The notes under the pieces are model-generated. The model saw only the letters and a list, made by a program, of their open reading frames with translations. It ran no database searches and had not been told where the DNA came from. A program made the translations under genes and the position numbers. Of a DNA stretch of 64,000 nt, positions 41,988 through 52,286 are shown piece by piece (position 1 is the first letter of the stretch; the number at the start of each line of letters is the position of its first letter). This DNA is from Rhodococcus opacus (lineage in GTDB: Bacteria > Actinomycetota > Actinomycetes > Mycobacteriales > Mycobacteriaceae), in assembly GCF_012396235.1 (NCBI RefSeq), contig NZ_JAAXPA010000010.1, positions 186,001-250,000 of the forward strand, read 5' to 3'.

Positions 41988-44006
41988 GTGAGCGCGGAAA
42001 AGGTTGCGGCAGAAGTAGATCCGGTTGCCCGGGTGCTGCCGCTGCTTCCGCTTGCCCACCTCGACCGCGAATTCGACTATCTCGTTCCGAAGGACCTCGA
42101 CGAGCAGGCGCAGCCCGGGGTCCGGGTGCGCATCCGGTTCGCCGGACGTCTCGTCGACGGGTTCGTCGTCTCCCGGAACGCGACCAGCGACCACCAGGGC
42201 CGTTTCGGCTGGCTCGAACGGGTGATCTCGCCCGAGCGGGTCCTGACCGAGGAGATCACCCGGGTGGTCGACCTCGTCGCCGGCCGATACGCGGGGACCC
42301 GCGCGGACGTCCTGCGACTCGCGATCCCGCCGAGACACGCCCGCGCGGAGTCCGAGGCCGCGTCCGAACCCTCCGAGGTGCCGGACATCGCGATCGAGAC
42401 CGGCGCGTGGGACCGGTACGTCCACGGCGGCGCTTTCCTGACCGCACTGTCGGCGGAGCGTGCCCCGCGCGCGGTCTGGCAGGCACTCCCCGGCGAGGAC
42501 TGGCCGGCGCGTCTCGCGGAACTGTCGGGGCTCGTGGCCGCCACCGGGGCGAGCACCGTCGTCGTCGTGCCCGATCAGCGCGATCTCGACCGCGTGGTCG
42601 CGGCGGTGGAGAAGCTGCTGGGCAAGGACGCGGTCGTCGGACTCGCCGCCGGTCTCGGTCCGGCCCTGCGCTACCGGCGCTGGCTGGCGGCGCTGCGCGG
42701 AACGGCAAAGGTCGTCGTCGGGACCCGGAGTTCGGTGTTCGCGCCGACGCCGCGCACCGGGCTGATCGTGGTCTGGGACGACGGGGACGACAACCATTCC
42801 GAGCCGCGCGCACCGTATCCGCACGCCCGCGAGGTGGCGCTGCTCCGCGCGTACGCCAGTGGCTGCGCGGTGGTACTGGCCGGACACGCGCGCACCGCGG
42901 AGGCGCAGGCGCTGGTCGACTCGGGGTGGGCGCACGACCTCGTGGCCTCCCGGGACTCGGTGCGGGCGGCCGCCCCGAAGATCACCGCACTCGCGGACAG
43001 CGACCACGCCCTGGCCCGCGATCCCGGCGCACGCGCCGCCCGGCTGCCCGCGATCGCGTTCGCGGCTGCCCGGGAGGCGCTCGGCGCCGGCCGCGGAGTG
43101 CTGGTCCAGGTGCCCCGGCGCGGCTACGTGCCCAGCCTCGCGTGCGGCAAGTGCCGGGCGCCCGCGCGATGCCGACGATGCAACGGACCTCTCGCGCTGC
43201 CGTCCGCGGCCGGCCCGGACGGGGCGGGGACCCCCGCGTGCCGGTGGTGTGGCGTCGCCGACGCTGCACACCGCTGCCACGCGTGCGGAGCGAAGGCGCT
43301 GCGGGCCGTCGTGGTCGGTGCCGGACGGACCGCCGAGGAACTGGGACGCGCGTTTCCCGGGGTCGCCGTCCGGATGTCGGGGGGCACGGACGTCGTCGAC
43401 GAGGTGAAGGAGGGACCCACCCTCGTGGTGTCGACGGTCGGGGCCGAACCGGTGATGCCGGGCGGCTACGGCGCGGCGTTGCTGCTCGACGGCTGGGCGC
43501 TGCTGGGCCGTCCCGACCTGCGCGCCGCCGAGGAGACGCTGCGGCGGTGGATGACGGCGTCGTCACTCGTACGCCCGTTCGCCGAGGGCGGTCAGGTGGT
43601 CGTGGTCGCCGATTCGGGGATTCCGACCGTGCAGGCGTTGGTTCGCTGGGATCCGGTCGGTCACGCCCGTGCGCAGTACGAGGAGCGGGCGGAGGTCGGA
43701 TTTCCGCCCGCCATCCACCTCGCGGCGATCGACGGCAGCGCGAAGGCGATCGCCGACCTCCTGGAGCTCGCCGATCTGCCGGCGAATGCGGAATTGCTGG
43801 GCCCGGTCGAGTTGCCGGCGGGGGAGCGGCTGCCGTTCACCGGCGATGCGCCGGAGCCGGCGGACGTGGAGCGGATGCTGATCCGGGTGCCCCGTGGCGA
43901 GGGAAAGCCGCTGGCCAAAGCGCTGGGAGAGGCGCAGTCGGTGCGCAGCGCGCGTAAGGACTCGCAGCCTGCCCGGGTCCAGATCGACCCCATTCGGATC
44001 GGCTAG
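41988..44006 (+). CDS. priA: PriA-type primosomal protein lacking helicase motifs
   Basis: The 672-residue product keeps the PriA N-terminal DNA-binding domain (VARVLPLLPLAHLDREFDYLVP) and the zinc-binding cysteines (CGKCRAPARCRRC, CRWCG, CHACG). The Walker A expected near residue 170 is absent (VWQALPGEDWPARLAEL stands there), and the DEEH box reads WDDGDDNH. Actinobacterial PriA proteins are known to lack detectable helicase motifs, so it probably serves replication restart as a structural factor. The start is GTG 41988 with GGGGCCGCGGA just upstream. Confidence 0.92.
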   Translation: MSAEKVAAEVDPVARVLPLLPLAHLDREFDYLVPKDLDEQAQPGVRVRIRFAGRLVDGFVVSRNATSDHQGRFGWLERVISPERVLTEEITRVVDLVAGRYAGTRADVLRLAIPPRHARAESEAASEPSEVPDIAIETGAWDRYVHGGAFLTALSAERAPRAVWQALPGEDWPARLAELSGLVAATGASTVVVVPDQRDLDRVVAAVEKLLGKDAVVGLAAGLGPALRYRRWLAALRGTAKVVVGTRSSVFAPTPRTGLIVVWDDGDDNHSEPRAPYPHAREVALLRAYASGCAVVLAGHARTAEAQALVDSGWAHDLVASRDSVRAAAPKITALADSDHALARDPGARAARLPAIAFAAAREALGAGRGVLVQVPRRGYVPSLACGKCRAPARCRRCNGPLALPSAAGPDGAGTPACRWCGVADAAHRCHACGAKALRAVVVGAGRTAEELGRAFPGVAVRMSGGTDVVDEVKEGPTLVVSTVGAEPVMPGGYGAALLLDGWALLGRPDLRAAEETLRRWMTASSLVRPFAEGGQVVVVADSGIPTVQALVRWDPVGHARAQYEERAEVGFPPAIHLAAIDGSAKAIADLLELADLPANAELLGPVELPAGERLPFTGDAPEPADVERMLIRVPRGEGKPLAKALGEAQSVRSARKDSQPARVQIDPIRIG

Positions 44007-45605
<1,599 letters not shown>

Positions 45606-45691
45606 GCGCGAACACCTCCGGCCACAGCGCCCTTCGGGTACGGGGCCGACTTGACGACCGTCACAGAAGGGGCCTTGTCGAGTTCTAATTG

Positions 45692-45719
45692 ACGATATAT
45701 CGTTGATGCATCAGCGATA
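45692..45719. promoter_or_regulatory. Overlapping palindromic operators before the PadR gene
   Basis: ACGATATATCGT (45692-45703) is a perfect 12-bp palindrome. TATCG-T-TGATGCATCA-G-CGATA (45698-45719) is a 22-bp palindrome with one mismatched pair. Both contain PadR-like CGATA half sites and are AT-rich in a GC-rich region. TTGACG at 45689-45694 may be a -35. Likely autoregulatory. Confidence 0.6.
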
Positions 45720-45735
45720 CAGAAGGAGGCTGATG

Positions 45736-46392
45736 ATGGAAGACTTCCATTTCGAACACAGGGGTCCCCGACGGGACCGATTCACACGCGAACGGACGGG
45801 ACGGCCCGAGGGGCCCCACCGTCACGGACACCGGCGAGGCCGCTTCGGCCCCGAGGGCGATCCCGGCTTCGGTCCGGGAATGCACTTCGGGCGCGGACGC
45901 GGACGGGGTGGCAGGGGACGGCGCGGCGATGTCCGCTCCGCGATCCTGCTGCTGCTCACCGAGGAGCCGATGCACGGCTACGAGCTGATTCAGCAGATCG
46001 TCGAACGCAGCGACGGGGTGTGGAAGCCCAGTCCCGGTTCGATCTACCCCGCGCTGTCACAGCTCGAGGACGAGGGTCTGGTGCTCATCGAAAAGGTGGC
46101 GGGCCGCAAGACCGCACGCCTGACGGACGAGGGCAAGGCCTTCGTCGAAGCGAACAAGACCGAACTCGGCACCCCGTGGGACGACGTGCGGGAGAGTGTC
46201 GGCCAGCCCGCCGAGGACCTGCGGGGTCTGATCGGGTTGCTGATGGGTGCCGCGGGTCAGGTCGCCGCGGTCGGTGACGACGACCAGGTCCGGCGTGCCG
46301 GCGAGATCCTCACCGACGCGCGGCGCGCGATGTATCGCCTTCTCGCCGAAGACGATCAGAGCGAAGCCGGTAAGGATGACACCGACTCCTAG
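45736..46392 (+). CDS. PadR-family transcriptional regulator
   Basis: The 218-residue product has a basic, His/Arg/Gly-rich N-terminus of about 65 residues, then the PadR winged helix: RSAILLLLTEEPMHGYELIQQI, recognition helix PSPGSIYPALSQLEDEGLV and wing EKVAGRKTARLTDEG. A C-terminal dimerisation helix follows. ATG 45736 is preferred, with AAGGAGG 6 bp upstream; ATG 45733 is adjacent. No target transporter lies next to it, so it may control itself and genes elsewhere. Confidence 0.9.
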   Translation: MEDFHFEHRGPRRDRFTRERTGRPEGPHRHGHRRGRFGPEGDPGFGPGMHFGRGRGRGGRGRRGDVRSAILLLLTEEPMHGYELIQQIVERSDGVWKPSPGSIYPALSQLEDEGLVLIEKVAGRKTARLTDEGKAFVEANKTELGTPWDDVRESVGQPAEDLRGLIGLLMGAAGQVAAVGDDDQVRRAGEILTDARRAMYRLLAEDDQSEAGKDDTDS

Positions 46393-46490
46393 GGCGCCAC
46401 GGCTCACCGCGGGCCCGCCGACTCGACGCGACAGCGCGTGCACATTCTGGGAAGGTTCACAGAAATGTCACGGCGAAGTCGGGAGAGATC

Positions 46491-47468
46491 ATGAGGTTTC
46501 GGGGTGCCGGTGCGGTCGTCACGGGTGTCGTCCTGCTGATGTCCGGCGCAGTGTCCACCGCCCACGCGGACGACGCCTCACCGCCCCAGCCCGTCGTGCC
46601 CACCACGGCCGGGCTTCCTCAGAACGGCCGTAGTGCCGCCGCCGCGTATGCGCACGAGCACCCGGACAGCGCACCCGCGGGATCGAACGACTTCTCCTGC
46701 ACACCCTCCCCGGACCACCCGGAGCCGGTGGTGCTCGCGCACGGCACCGACGCAAGCGCCTACGCGGACTGGGCCGCCCTGTCGCCCATGCTCGCCGCGG
46801 ACGGCTACTGCGTGTTCGCGCTCAACTACGGCGGAGCGCCGGGTGCCGATTCCTACGGCACCGAGGACATCGTCGCGAGCGCGGAGGAGTTCGGCCGGTT
46901 CGTCGACCGGGTCCGCGACGCGACCGGCGCCGACAAGGTCGACACCGTCGGATACTCGCAGGGTGCCAACGTCACGCGGTACTACGTCAACAAGCTCGGC
47001 GGCGCCCCGTTCGTCGACGACTGGGTCGGACTGGCGTCGCCCAGCTACGGGGGAGTGATGTACGGCCTCGTTCCGATCGTGCAGGCACTTCCCGGCGGAC
47101 CTGACTTCGCCCGCACGGTGACGTCGGTGGCCGTCAGCCAGCAGATGCAGGGCTCGCCGTTCATGAACGCCCTCAACGCGGGCGGTGACACCGTGCCCGG
47201 CGTCGCGTACACGACCATCGGGTCCCGGTACGACGAAATGATCCAGCCGTACACGAACATGGCGCTCCGCGGCGCCGGGGCCGACAACATCCTGATTCAG
47301 GATCGATGCCCCCAGGACGGCACCGGACATTTCCAGGCGCCCTACGATCCGTTCGCGCTCGACCTCGTCCGTGCGGCACTCGACCCGGACGCGACTCTGC
47401 TGGCTCGCTGCGAGTTCGTCCCGGTCGGCGCGGGTATTCCGCAGGTAATTCTCGACAGCAACAGATAG
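46491..47468 (+). CDS. Secreted alpha/beta-hydrolase (lipase-like)
   Basis: The 325-residue product starts with a signal peptide ([20 protein letters not shown], cleavage near residue 26). The alpha/beta-hydrolase core has an oxyanion HG motif ([15 protein letters not shown]), nucleophile Ser156 in VGYSQGAN, an acid Asp probably in TIGSRYDEM, and a late His in [11 protein letters not shown]. This fits secreted actinobacterial triacylglycerol lipases/esterases of the LipA/EstA type. Cysteines may form disulfides. The substrate is not known. It has its own terminator downstream. Confidence 0.85.
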   Translation: MRFRGAGAVVTGVVLLMSGAVSTAHADDASPPQPVVPTTAGLPQNGRSAAAAYAHEHPDSAPAGSNDFSCTPSPDHPEPVVLAHGTDASAYADWAALSPMLAADGYCVFALNYGGAPGADSYGTEDIVASAEEFGRFVDRVRDATGADKVDTVGYSQGANVTRYYVNKLGGAPFVDDWVGLASPSYGGVMYGLVPIVQALPGGPDFARTVTSVAVSQQMQGSPFMNALNAGGDTVPGVAYTTIGSRYDEMIQPYTNMALRGAGADNILIQDRCPQDGTGHFQAPYDPFALDLVRAALDPDATLLARCEFVPVGAGIPQVILDSNR

Positions 47469-47477
47469 ACCCACAAC

Positions 47478-47514
47478 GAAGCGGGGAGCCGTGCGCTGCA
47501 CGGCTCCCCGCTTC
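47478..47514. terminator. Strong hairpin after the lipase-like gene
   Basis: A perfect 17-bp stem (47478-47494 with 47498-47514) and a GCT loop lie 9 bp after the stop. It also faces the minus-strand fragment next to it. Confidence 0.85.
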
Positions 47515-47522
47515 TGTGTGTG

Positions 47523-47680
47523 TTACTCCGCCAGTGTCGCGACGGCCTGCGCCCAGAGGAAGTACTTGTTGGTGCCGAGGTTCTTCACGGTCTTGATGTC
47601 GAATGCGGCCGCGAGGTGTTCGGCGTCGGAATCGCTCACGCCCTGCAGGGCGGCGACGACAGTTCGCCGAGTGTTACGGC
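47523..47680 (-). pseudogene. C-terminal fragment of an unknown protein
   Basis: The last 42 codons before a TAA at 47523 read like a real helical domain ([17 protein letters not shown], then [17 protein letters not shown]), a pattern I recall at the ends of hypothetical actinobacterial proteins. No ATG, GTG or TTG start with a ribosome site is found nearby; upstream the frame runs into the fmt promoter region. It looks like the remains of a gene cut by rearrangement, or a small gene with an unusual start. The rest of 47469-47793 holds the terminator and the fmt promoter. Confidence 0.4.
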
Positions 47681-47793
47681 CTGGGTCCGACTCCCTAGAC
47701 TGGTCGGCACATCGTCGATCAAAGGGGAGCTTTCTTCGTGAGTATCGTTTCGGCCCGCGCAGCGGTCCACCGTCCGTTGTGTGGGTCGCCGAC

Positions 47794-48717
47794 GTGCGCA
47801 TAGTCTTCGCCGGAACCCCCGAGCCCGCCGTTCCCTCGCTCGAACGCTTGATCCGTTCGCCGCGCCACGACGTCGTGGCGGTGATCACCCGCCCGGACGC
47901 AGTCGCAGGCCGCGGACGGAAGGTGGTCCGTTCACCGATCGGTGAACTCGCCGACTCGAACGGCATCGAGGTGCTGACTCCCGAGCGGCCCTCGGAACCG
48001 GAATTCCTCGCACGTCTCGCCGACCTCGCCCCCGACTGCGCGCCCGTCGTCGCCTACGGGGCGCTGCTGCCGCAGAAGGTCCTCGACATCCCGGCGCACG
48101 GCTGGGTGAACCTGCACTTCTCGCTGTTGCCGGCGTGGCGCGGGGCCGCTCCGGTGCAGGCCGCGATCGGTGCGGGTGACGACATGACCGGTGCGAGCGC
48201 GTTCCGGCTCGAGGCGGGGATGGACACCGGGCCGGTCTACGGGGTGGTCACCGAGGGGATCCGCGACACCGACACCGCCGGGGATCTCCTGGGGCGCCTC
48301 GCCGACAGCGGTGCGGTCCTCCTGGAGTCGGTTCTCGACGGGATCGAGGACGGCGCGATCAGCGCGGTCCCGCAGTCGGCCGACGGGGTGTCGCACGCGC
48401 CCAAGGTGACCGTCGAGGCGGCCCGGATCCGTTGGGACAGAACAGCTGCCGTGGTGGACCGGCACGTCCGGTCGGTGACCCCCGCGCCCGGCGCCTGGAC
48501 CACGATCGGCGATCTGCGCGTCAAGGTCGGCCCCGTCACTCCGACGGAGGAGCGACTGGAGCCGGGGGAGATCTCCGTGACCAGGTCCGGATTCCTGATC
48601 GGCACGTCCACGGTGGCGGTGCGGCTCGACCGCATCCAGCCGCAGGGCAAGAAACAGATGGCCGCCCTGGACTGGGCGCGAGGCGCACGACTCGACGCGG
48701 AGGTACGGGCACAGTGA
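47794..48717 (+). CDS. fmt: Methionyl-tRNA formyltransferase
   Basis: The 307-residue product has the N-terminal [19 protein letters not shown], the formyl-transfer motif [40 protein letters not shown] and a C-terminal OB-like domain. It formylates initiator Met-tRNA using 10-formyl-THF. GTG 47794 fits the conserved start; GTG 47779 would add five residues. TAGACT near 47696 may be its -10. It overlaps rsmB by GTGA. Confidence 0.96.
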   Translation: MRIVFAGTPEPAVPSLERLIRSPRHDVVAVITRPDAVAGRGRKVVRSPIGELADSNGIEVLTPERPSEPEFLARLADLAPDCAPVVAYGALLPQKVLDIPAHGWVNLHFSLLPAWRGAAPVQAAIGAGDDMTGASAFRLEAGMDTGPVYGVVTEGIRDTDTAGDLLGRLADSGAVLLESVLDGIEDGAISAVPQSADGVSHAPKVTVEAARIRWDRTAAVVDRHVRSVTPAPGAWTTIGDLRVKVGPVTPTEERLEPGEISVTRSGFLIGTSTVAVRLDRIQPQGKKQMAALDWARGARLDAEVRAQ

Positions 48718-50141
48718 GCGAATCGAGAAGGCCCGCACGTCGCGGCCAGTCCGGCTCGGGGGCCCGCAACAACCGTCCCCGCCAGGCGCGCCGCCCCGAC
48801 GCATCGCAGTCCGGTCTCGATCAGCCGAGGCTGGCCGCGAGGGACGTGCTGCGTGCCGTCCGGGAGCGCGACGCCTACGCCAACCTGGTGCTACCCGGAC
48901 TGCTGCGTGAGCGGCGCCTGGACGGACGTGACGCCGCCCTCGCCACGGAACTGGCGTACGGCGCCGCCCGCGCCCGTGGGCTCCTCGACGCCGTGATCGC
49001 CGACTGCGCCGGCAGGCCGATCGCCGAGATCGACGGACCGCTCCTCGACGTCCTCCAGCTGGGCGCCTACCAGCTACTCCGTACCCGCGTCGCCCCGCAC
49101 GCCGCCGTCGCCACCTCCGTCGATCTCGTGCGCGCGGAGGCCGGTCCGGGGAAGGCGGGCTTCGTCAACGCCGTGCTACGCCGGGTGTCGGAGCGGTCCG
49201 AGACGGAATGGGTGGAGCGCCTCGCCCCGGCCGATCCGGTGGGGCGGCTGGCGTTCGCGCACGCGCATCCCGCGTGGATCGCCCAGGTGTTCGCCGACGC
49301 GCTCGGTGCCGACGCCGGGGAACTCGAGGATGTCCTCATGGCCGACGACGCCCGGCCGGCGGTGCATCTCGTCGCCCGCCCCGGGGAGATCTCGGCGGAG
49401 GAACTCGCGCTCGCCACCGGCGGCGAGGTGGGGCGGTACTCGCCGTACGCGGTCTATCTGGACGGCGGCGACCCGGGGCTGCTCGACGCCGTCCGCGAGG
49501 GGCTCGCCGGAGTACAGGACGAGGGCAGTCAGCTCGTCGCCCGGGCGCTGTCGCTGGCACCGCTGGACGGCCCGGACGCGGGCCGGTGGCTCGACCTCTG
49601 CGCGGGCCCGGGCGGCAAGGCTGCCCTGCTCGGCGCCCTCGCCGGAATCGAGGGCGGACGCCTCGACGCCGTGGAGCCGGTGGCGCACCGTGCGGACCTG
49701 ATCCGCAAGACGACGAAGGAACTGCCGGTCGACGTGCACGTCGCCGACGGGCGGGATCCCGGGTTGGAGGGCGGGTACGACCGGATCCTGGTCGACGCGC
49801 CGTGCACCGGACTGGGTGCGCTGCGCCGACGTCCGGAGGCCCGGTGGCGCCGCCAGCCGTCGGATGTGGCGGGTCTGGCGAAGCTGCAGCGGGAACTCCT
49901 GGCGTCGGCCGCTCGGCTGGTTCGTCCGGGTGGCGTGATCCTCTACGCGACGTGTTCACCACATCTGTCCGAGACGGTGGCCGTGGTCGCGGACGCGGTG
50001 CGCCGCTACGGGCTCACGGCGCTGGACACGCGTGAACTCGTACCCGGTGTGCCGGAGCTGGGTGACGGTCCGGGCGTCCAGCTCTGGCCGCACCGGCACG
50101 GCACGGACGCGATGTTCATGGCCGCGTTGCGCAAGCCGTAG
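48714..50141 (+). CDS. rsmB: 16S rRNA (cytosine-967-C5)-methyltransferase type protein
   Basis: The 475-residue product has a basic disordered tail (1-40), the NusB-like helical domain ([20 protein letters not shown]), a SAM-binding [18 protein letters not shown], and the two catalytic cysteines in VDAPCTGLG and YATCSPH of the RNA m5C methyltransferases. It overlaps fmt by 4 bp, the usual order in bacteria. Confidence 0.94.
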   Translation: MSESRRPARRGQSGSGARNNRPRQARRPDASQSGLDQPRLAARDVLRAVRERDAYANLVLPGLLRERRLDGRDAALATELAYGAARARGLLDAVIADCAGRPIAEIDGPLLDVLQLGAYQLLRTRVAPHAAVATSVDLVRAEAGPGKAGFVNAVLRRVSERSETEWVERLAPADPVGRLAFAHAHPAWIAQVFADALGADAGELEDVLMADDARPAVHLVARPGEISAEELALATGGEVGRYSPYAVYLDGGDPGLLDAVREGLAGVQDEGSQLVARALSLAPLDGPDAGRWLDLCAGPGGKAALLGALAGIEGGRLDAVEPVAHRADLIRKTTKELPVDVHVADGRDPGLEGGYDRILVDAPCTGLGALRRRPEARWRRQPSDVAGLAKLQRELLASAARLVRPGGVILYATCSPHLSETVAVVADAVRRYGLTALDTRELVPGVPELGDGPGVQLWPHRHGTDAMFMAALRKP

Positions 50142-50183
50142 GGCGGCCGCTCCCCGCTACCTGGACATCTGCCCGACTTTCGG

Positions 50184-50219
50184 TAGAACCTGTTTCACTT
50201 TTGCGTGAAACGTGTTCTA
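50184..50219. promoter_or_regulatory. Double KstR-like operator before the SDR gene
   Basis: TAGAACCTGTTTCA (50184-50197) and TGAAACGTGTTCTA (50206-50219) both match TNNAACNNGTTNNA, the mycobacterial KstR consensus. Their centres are 22 bp apart. Together they form one large palindrome whose 15-base arms agree at 13 positions. It lies 50 bp before the SDR start codon. Confidence 0.6.
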
Positions 50220-50269
50220 ATTCTTCTCGCGACAGAGACGTACGTCACGAAGCGAGTGGAGGACTTCAG

Positions 50270-51127
50270 ATGAATCGGGTAGCGGGGAAGGTCGTTCTGA
50301 TCACGGGAGCGGCGCGGGGTCAGGGTCGTAGTCATGCAGTGCATCTCGCCGACGAGGGCGCCGACATCATCGCCTTCGACCTCTGCGAGGACATCGCATC
50401 GAACGAGTACCCGCTGGCGACCGAGGCCGACCTCGAGGAGACGGGACGGCTCGTCGAGAAGGCGGGGCGCCGGGTCGTCACCGCCAAGGTGGACGTGCGT
50501 GACCGCGCGGCACTGCAACGCGAACTCGACGCCGCGGTCGCGACGCTGGGACGGCTGGACGTCGTGGTCGCCAATGCGGGGATCGCGCCCCTCGGGAACG
50601 ACGTGCCCGTCGAGGGATTCGTCGATGCGTTCGACGTCGACTTCGTCGGAGTGATCAACACGATTCACTCGGCCCTTCCGCACCTGGACGCCGGTGCGTC
50701 GATCATCGCGACGGGATCGGTGGCCGGGCTGGTCCCGCAGACGGGCCTGAACGGTCAACAGGCCCTGCAGGGGCCGGGCGGTGACGGCTACGGGCTCGCG
50801 AAGAAGATGCTGTGGACGTACACCAACTCGCTCGCGCTCACCCTGGGCCCGAAGTCCATCCGCGTCAACGCGATCCACCCCACCAACTGCAACACGGACA
50901 TGCTGCAGAGCCCTCCGATGTTCCGCACGTTCCGCCCCGACCTCGAGAACCCGACCGCCGAGGACGCGAAAGTCACGTTCCCGTTCATGCAGGCGATGCC
51001 AACCCCGTGGGTCGAGCCCGAGGACATCTCGCACGCGGTGGTGTTCCTCTCGTCCGACGAGTCCCGGTTCGTCACCGGTCAGCAGCTCCGCGTCGATGCG
51101 GGGGCGGGCCTCAAGCTCGGCGTCTGA
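50270..51127 (+). CDS. Mycofactocin-coupled SDR-family oxidoreductase
   Basis: The 285-residue product has the Rossmann motif VLITGAARGQGRSHAVHLA, NAGIAP, the catalytic Ser in ATGSVAG and YGLAKK (Tyr-x3-Lys). The insert DLCEDIASNEYPLATEADLEE is characteristic of the mycofactocin-associated SDR family, in which a tightly held NAD is recycled by mycofactocin. No mft genes are in the window. The start at ATG 50270 has GGAGGA 7 bp upstream. The substrate is unknown; the KstR-like operator hints at steroid or fatty acid metabolism. Confidence 0.88.
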   Translation: MNRVAGKVVLITGAARGQGRSHAVHLADEGADIIAFDLCEDIASNEYPLATEADLEETGRLVEKAGRRVVTAKVDVRDRAALQRELDAAVATLGRLDVVVANAGIAPLGNDVPVEGFVDAFDVDFVGVINTIHSALPHLDAGASIIATGSVAGLVPQTGLNGQQALQGPGGDGYGLAKKMLWTYTNSLALTLGPKSIRVNAIHPTNCNTDMLQSPPMFRTFRPDLENPTAEDAKVTFPFMQAMPTPWVEPEDISHAVVFLSSDESRFVTGQQLRVDAGAGLKLGV

Positions 51128-51139
51128 CGCCGATCCGAT

Positions 51140-51178
51140 GAGGGTCCGGGCCGGTGTGCGGGCGCCGCCCGGGCCCTC
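51140..51178. terminator. Hairpin between the convergent SDR and MmcQ genes
   Basis: GAGGGTCCGGGC (51140-51151) pairs with GCCCGGGCCCTC (51167-51178), 11 Watson-Crick and one G-U pair, followed by a short T-rich run. Confidence 0.7.
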
Positions 51179-51188
51179 GCCTTTCTCG

Positions 51189-51527
51189 TCAGGTCTGGTC
51201 GAACCGCTTGCGCAGCTTCGCCGGTGCCTTGATCCGCCAGGCGTCCTGCAGCAGCTCGGTCAGCTGCGCGACGTCGACACTCTCGAGGTCGACGAGGATC
51301 GAACCGTGACCGTCGTAGTGCGGAGTGGTGTAGAACGGCGCGCCCTGGGCCAGTAGCGCCGCCTTCTCGTCGAGGTCGCACATCACCACCAGGCCCCCGT
51401 CCGACTCGGCCCGCAACCGGGCGAGCAACGTGCCCGCCACCTTCAGCGCCGGAGTGCGGTACGACGTGCTCTCCTGCACCTCCGGCAGGGACGCACCGAT
51501 CGCCACGACGTCCGTCCAGGTCGGCAT
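51189..51527 (-). CDS. MmcQ/YjbR-family protein
   Basis: The 112-residue product matches the MmcQ/YjbR fold: [63 protein letters not shown] and a final [18 protein letters not shown]. These CyaY-like proteins are thought to bind DNA, but no clear role is known. The ATG at 51527 is the family start, even though the open frame extends further upstream. It is divergent from rpe, 58 bp apart. Confidence 0.88.
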   Translation of the reverse strand: MPTWTDVVAIGASLPEVQESTSYRTPALKVAGTLLARLRAESDGGLVVMCDLDEKAALLAQGAPFYTTPHYDGHGSILVDLESVDVAQLTELLQDAWRIKAPAKLRKRFDQT

Positions 51528-51572
51528 GAGCTCAGTATGGACCGCGGGATCCGGCCCCGGCACGCGTACGAC

Positions 51573-51586
51573 TAAACTGCGGCGCG
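51573..51586 (+). promoter_or_regulatory. -10 element with probable leaderless start (rpe)
   Basis: TAAACT (51573-51578) ends 7 bp before the GTG at 51586, and no Shine-Dalgarno is seen. Confidence 0.5.
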
Positions 51587-52269
51587 TGGCAACCCCGATG
51601 ATCGCACCGTCCATTCTGTCTGCCGATTTCGCGCGTCTCGCCGAGGAGGCGGACGCGGTCGCCGGTGCCGACTGGCTGCACGTCGACGTGATGGACGCAC
51701 ATTTCGTGCCCAACCTGACGCTCGGCCTGCCTGTCGTGCAGAGCCTGCTCGCGGCGACGGACATCCCGCTCGACTGCCATCTCATGATCGACGACCCCGG
51801 CCGCTGGGCGCCGCCCTACGCGGAGGCGGGCGCGCACAACGTCACGTTCCACGCGGAGGCGACCGACGACCCGCGGTCCGTGGCCCGGGACATCCGCGCC
51901 GCCGGCGCCAAGGCCGGTCTCAGCGTCAAGCCCGGCACGCCGATCGAGCCGTACCTCGAGATCCTGAAGGACTTCGACACGCTTCTCGTCATGAGCGTCG
52001 AGCCCGGCTTCGGCGGTCAGTCGTTCATCCCCGAGGTGCTGTCGAAGGCGAAGGCCGTCCGCAGGCTCGTCGACTCGGGTGAGCTGAGGCTGGTCGTGGA
52101 GATCGACGGCGGCATCAACGCCGACACCGTCGAGGCCGCTGCCGAGGCGGGCGTCGACTGCTTCGTCGCCGGGTCCGCCGTCTACGGCACGAGCGATCCC
52201 GCGGAGGCCGTGCGTGCCCTGCGCGCCAGCGCGGCCAAGGCGTCACCGCACCTGAGTCTGTCGCGGTAA
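51586..52269 (+). CDS. rpe: Ribulose-phosphate 3-epimerase
   Basis: The 227-residue TIM barrel has [16 protein letters not shown], the metal/catalytic [40 protein letters not shown] and [11 protein letters not shown]. It interconverts ribulose-5-P and xylulose-5-P, feeding ribulose-5-P to the riboflavin genes that follow. GTG 51586 begins ATPMIAPS, the family start. ribD starts 17 bp after its stop. Confidence 0.97.
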   Translation: MATPMIAPSILSADFARLAEEADAVAGADWLHVDVMDAHFVPNLTLGLPVVQSLLAATDIPLDCHLMIDDPGRWAPPYAEAGAHNVTFHAEATDDPRSVARDIRAAGAKAGLSVKPGTPIEPYLEILKDFDTLLVMSVEPGFGGQSFIPEVLSKAKAVRRLVDSGELRLVVEIDGGINADTVEAAAEAGVDCFVAGSAVYGTSDPAEAVRALRASAAKASPHLSLSR

Positions 52270-52286
52270 CGGCGCTCCGGCACATC

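Noticed and set aside
52270-52286. FMN riboswitch before ribD
   Set aside because: Only 17 bp separate rpe and ribD; the conserved RFN element cannot fit.
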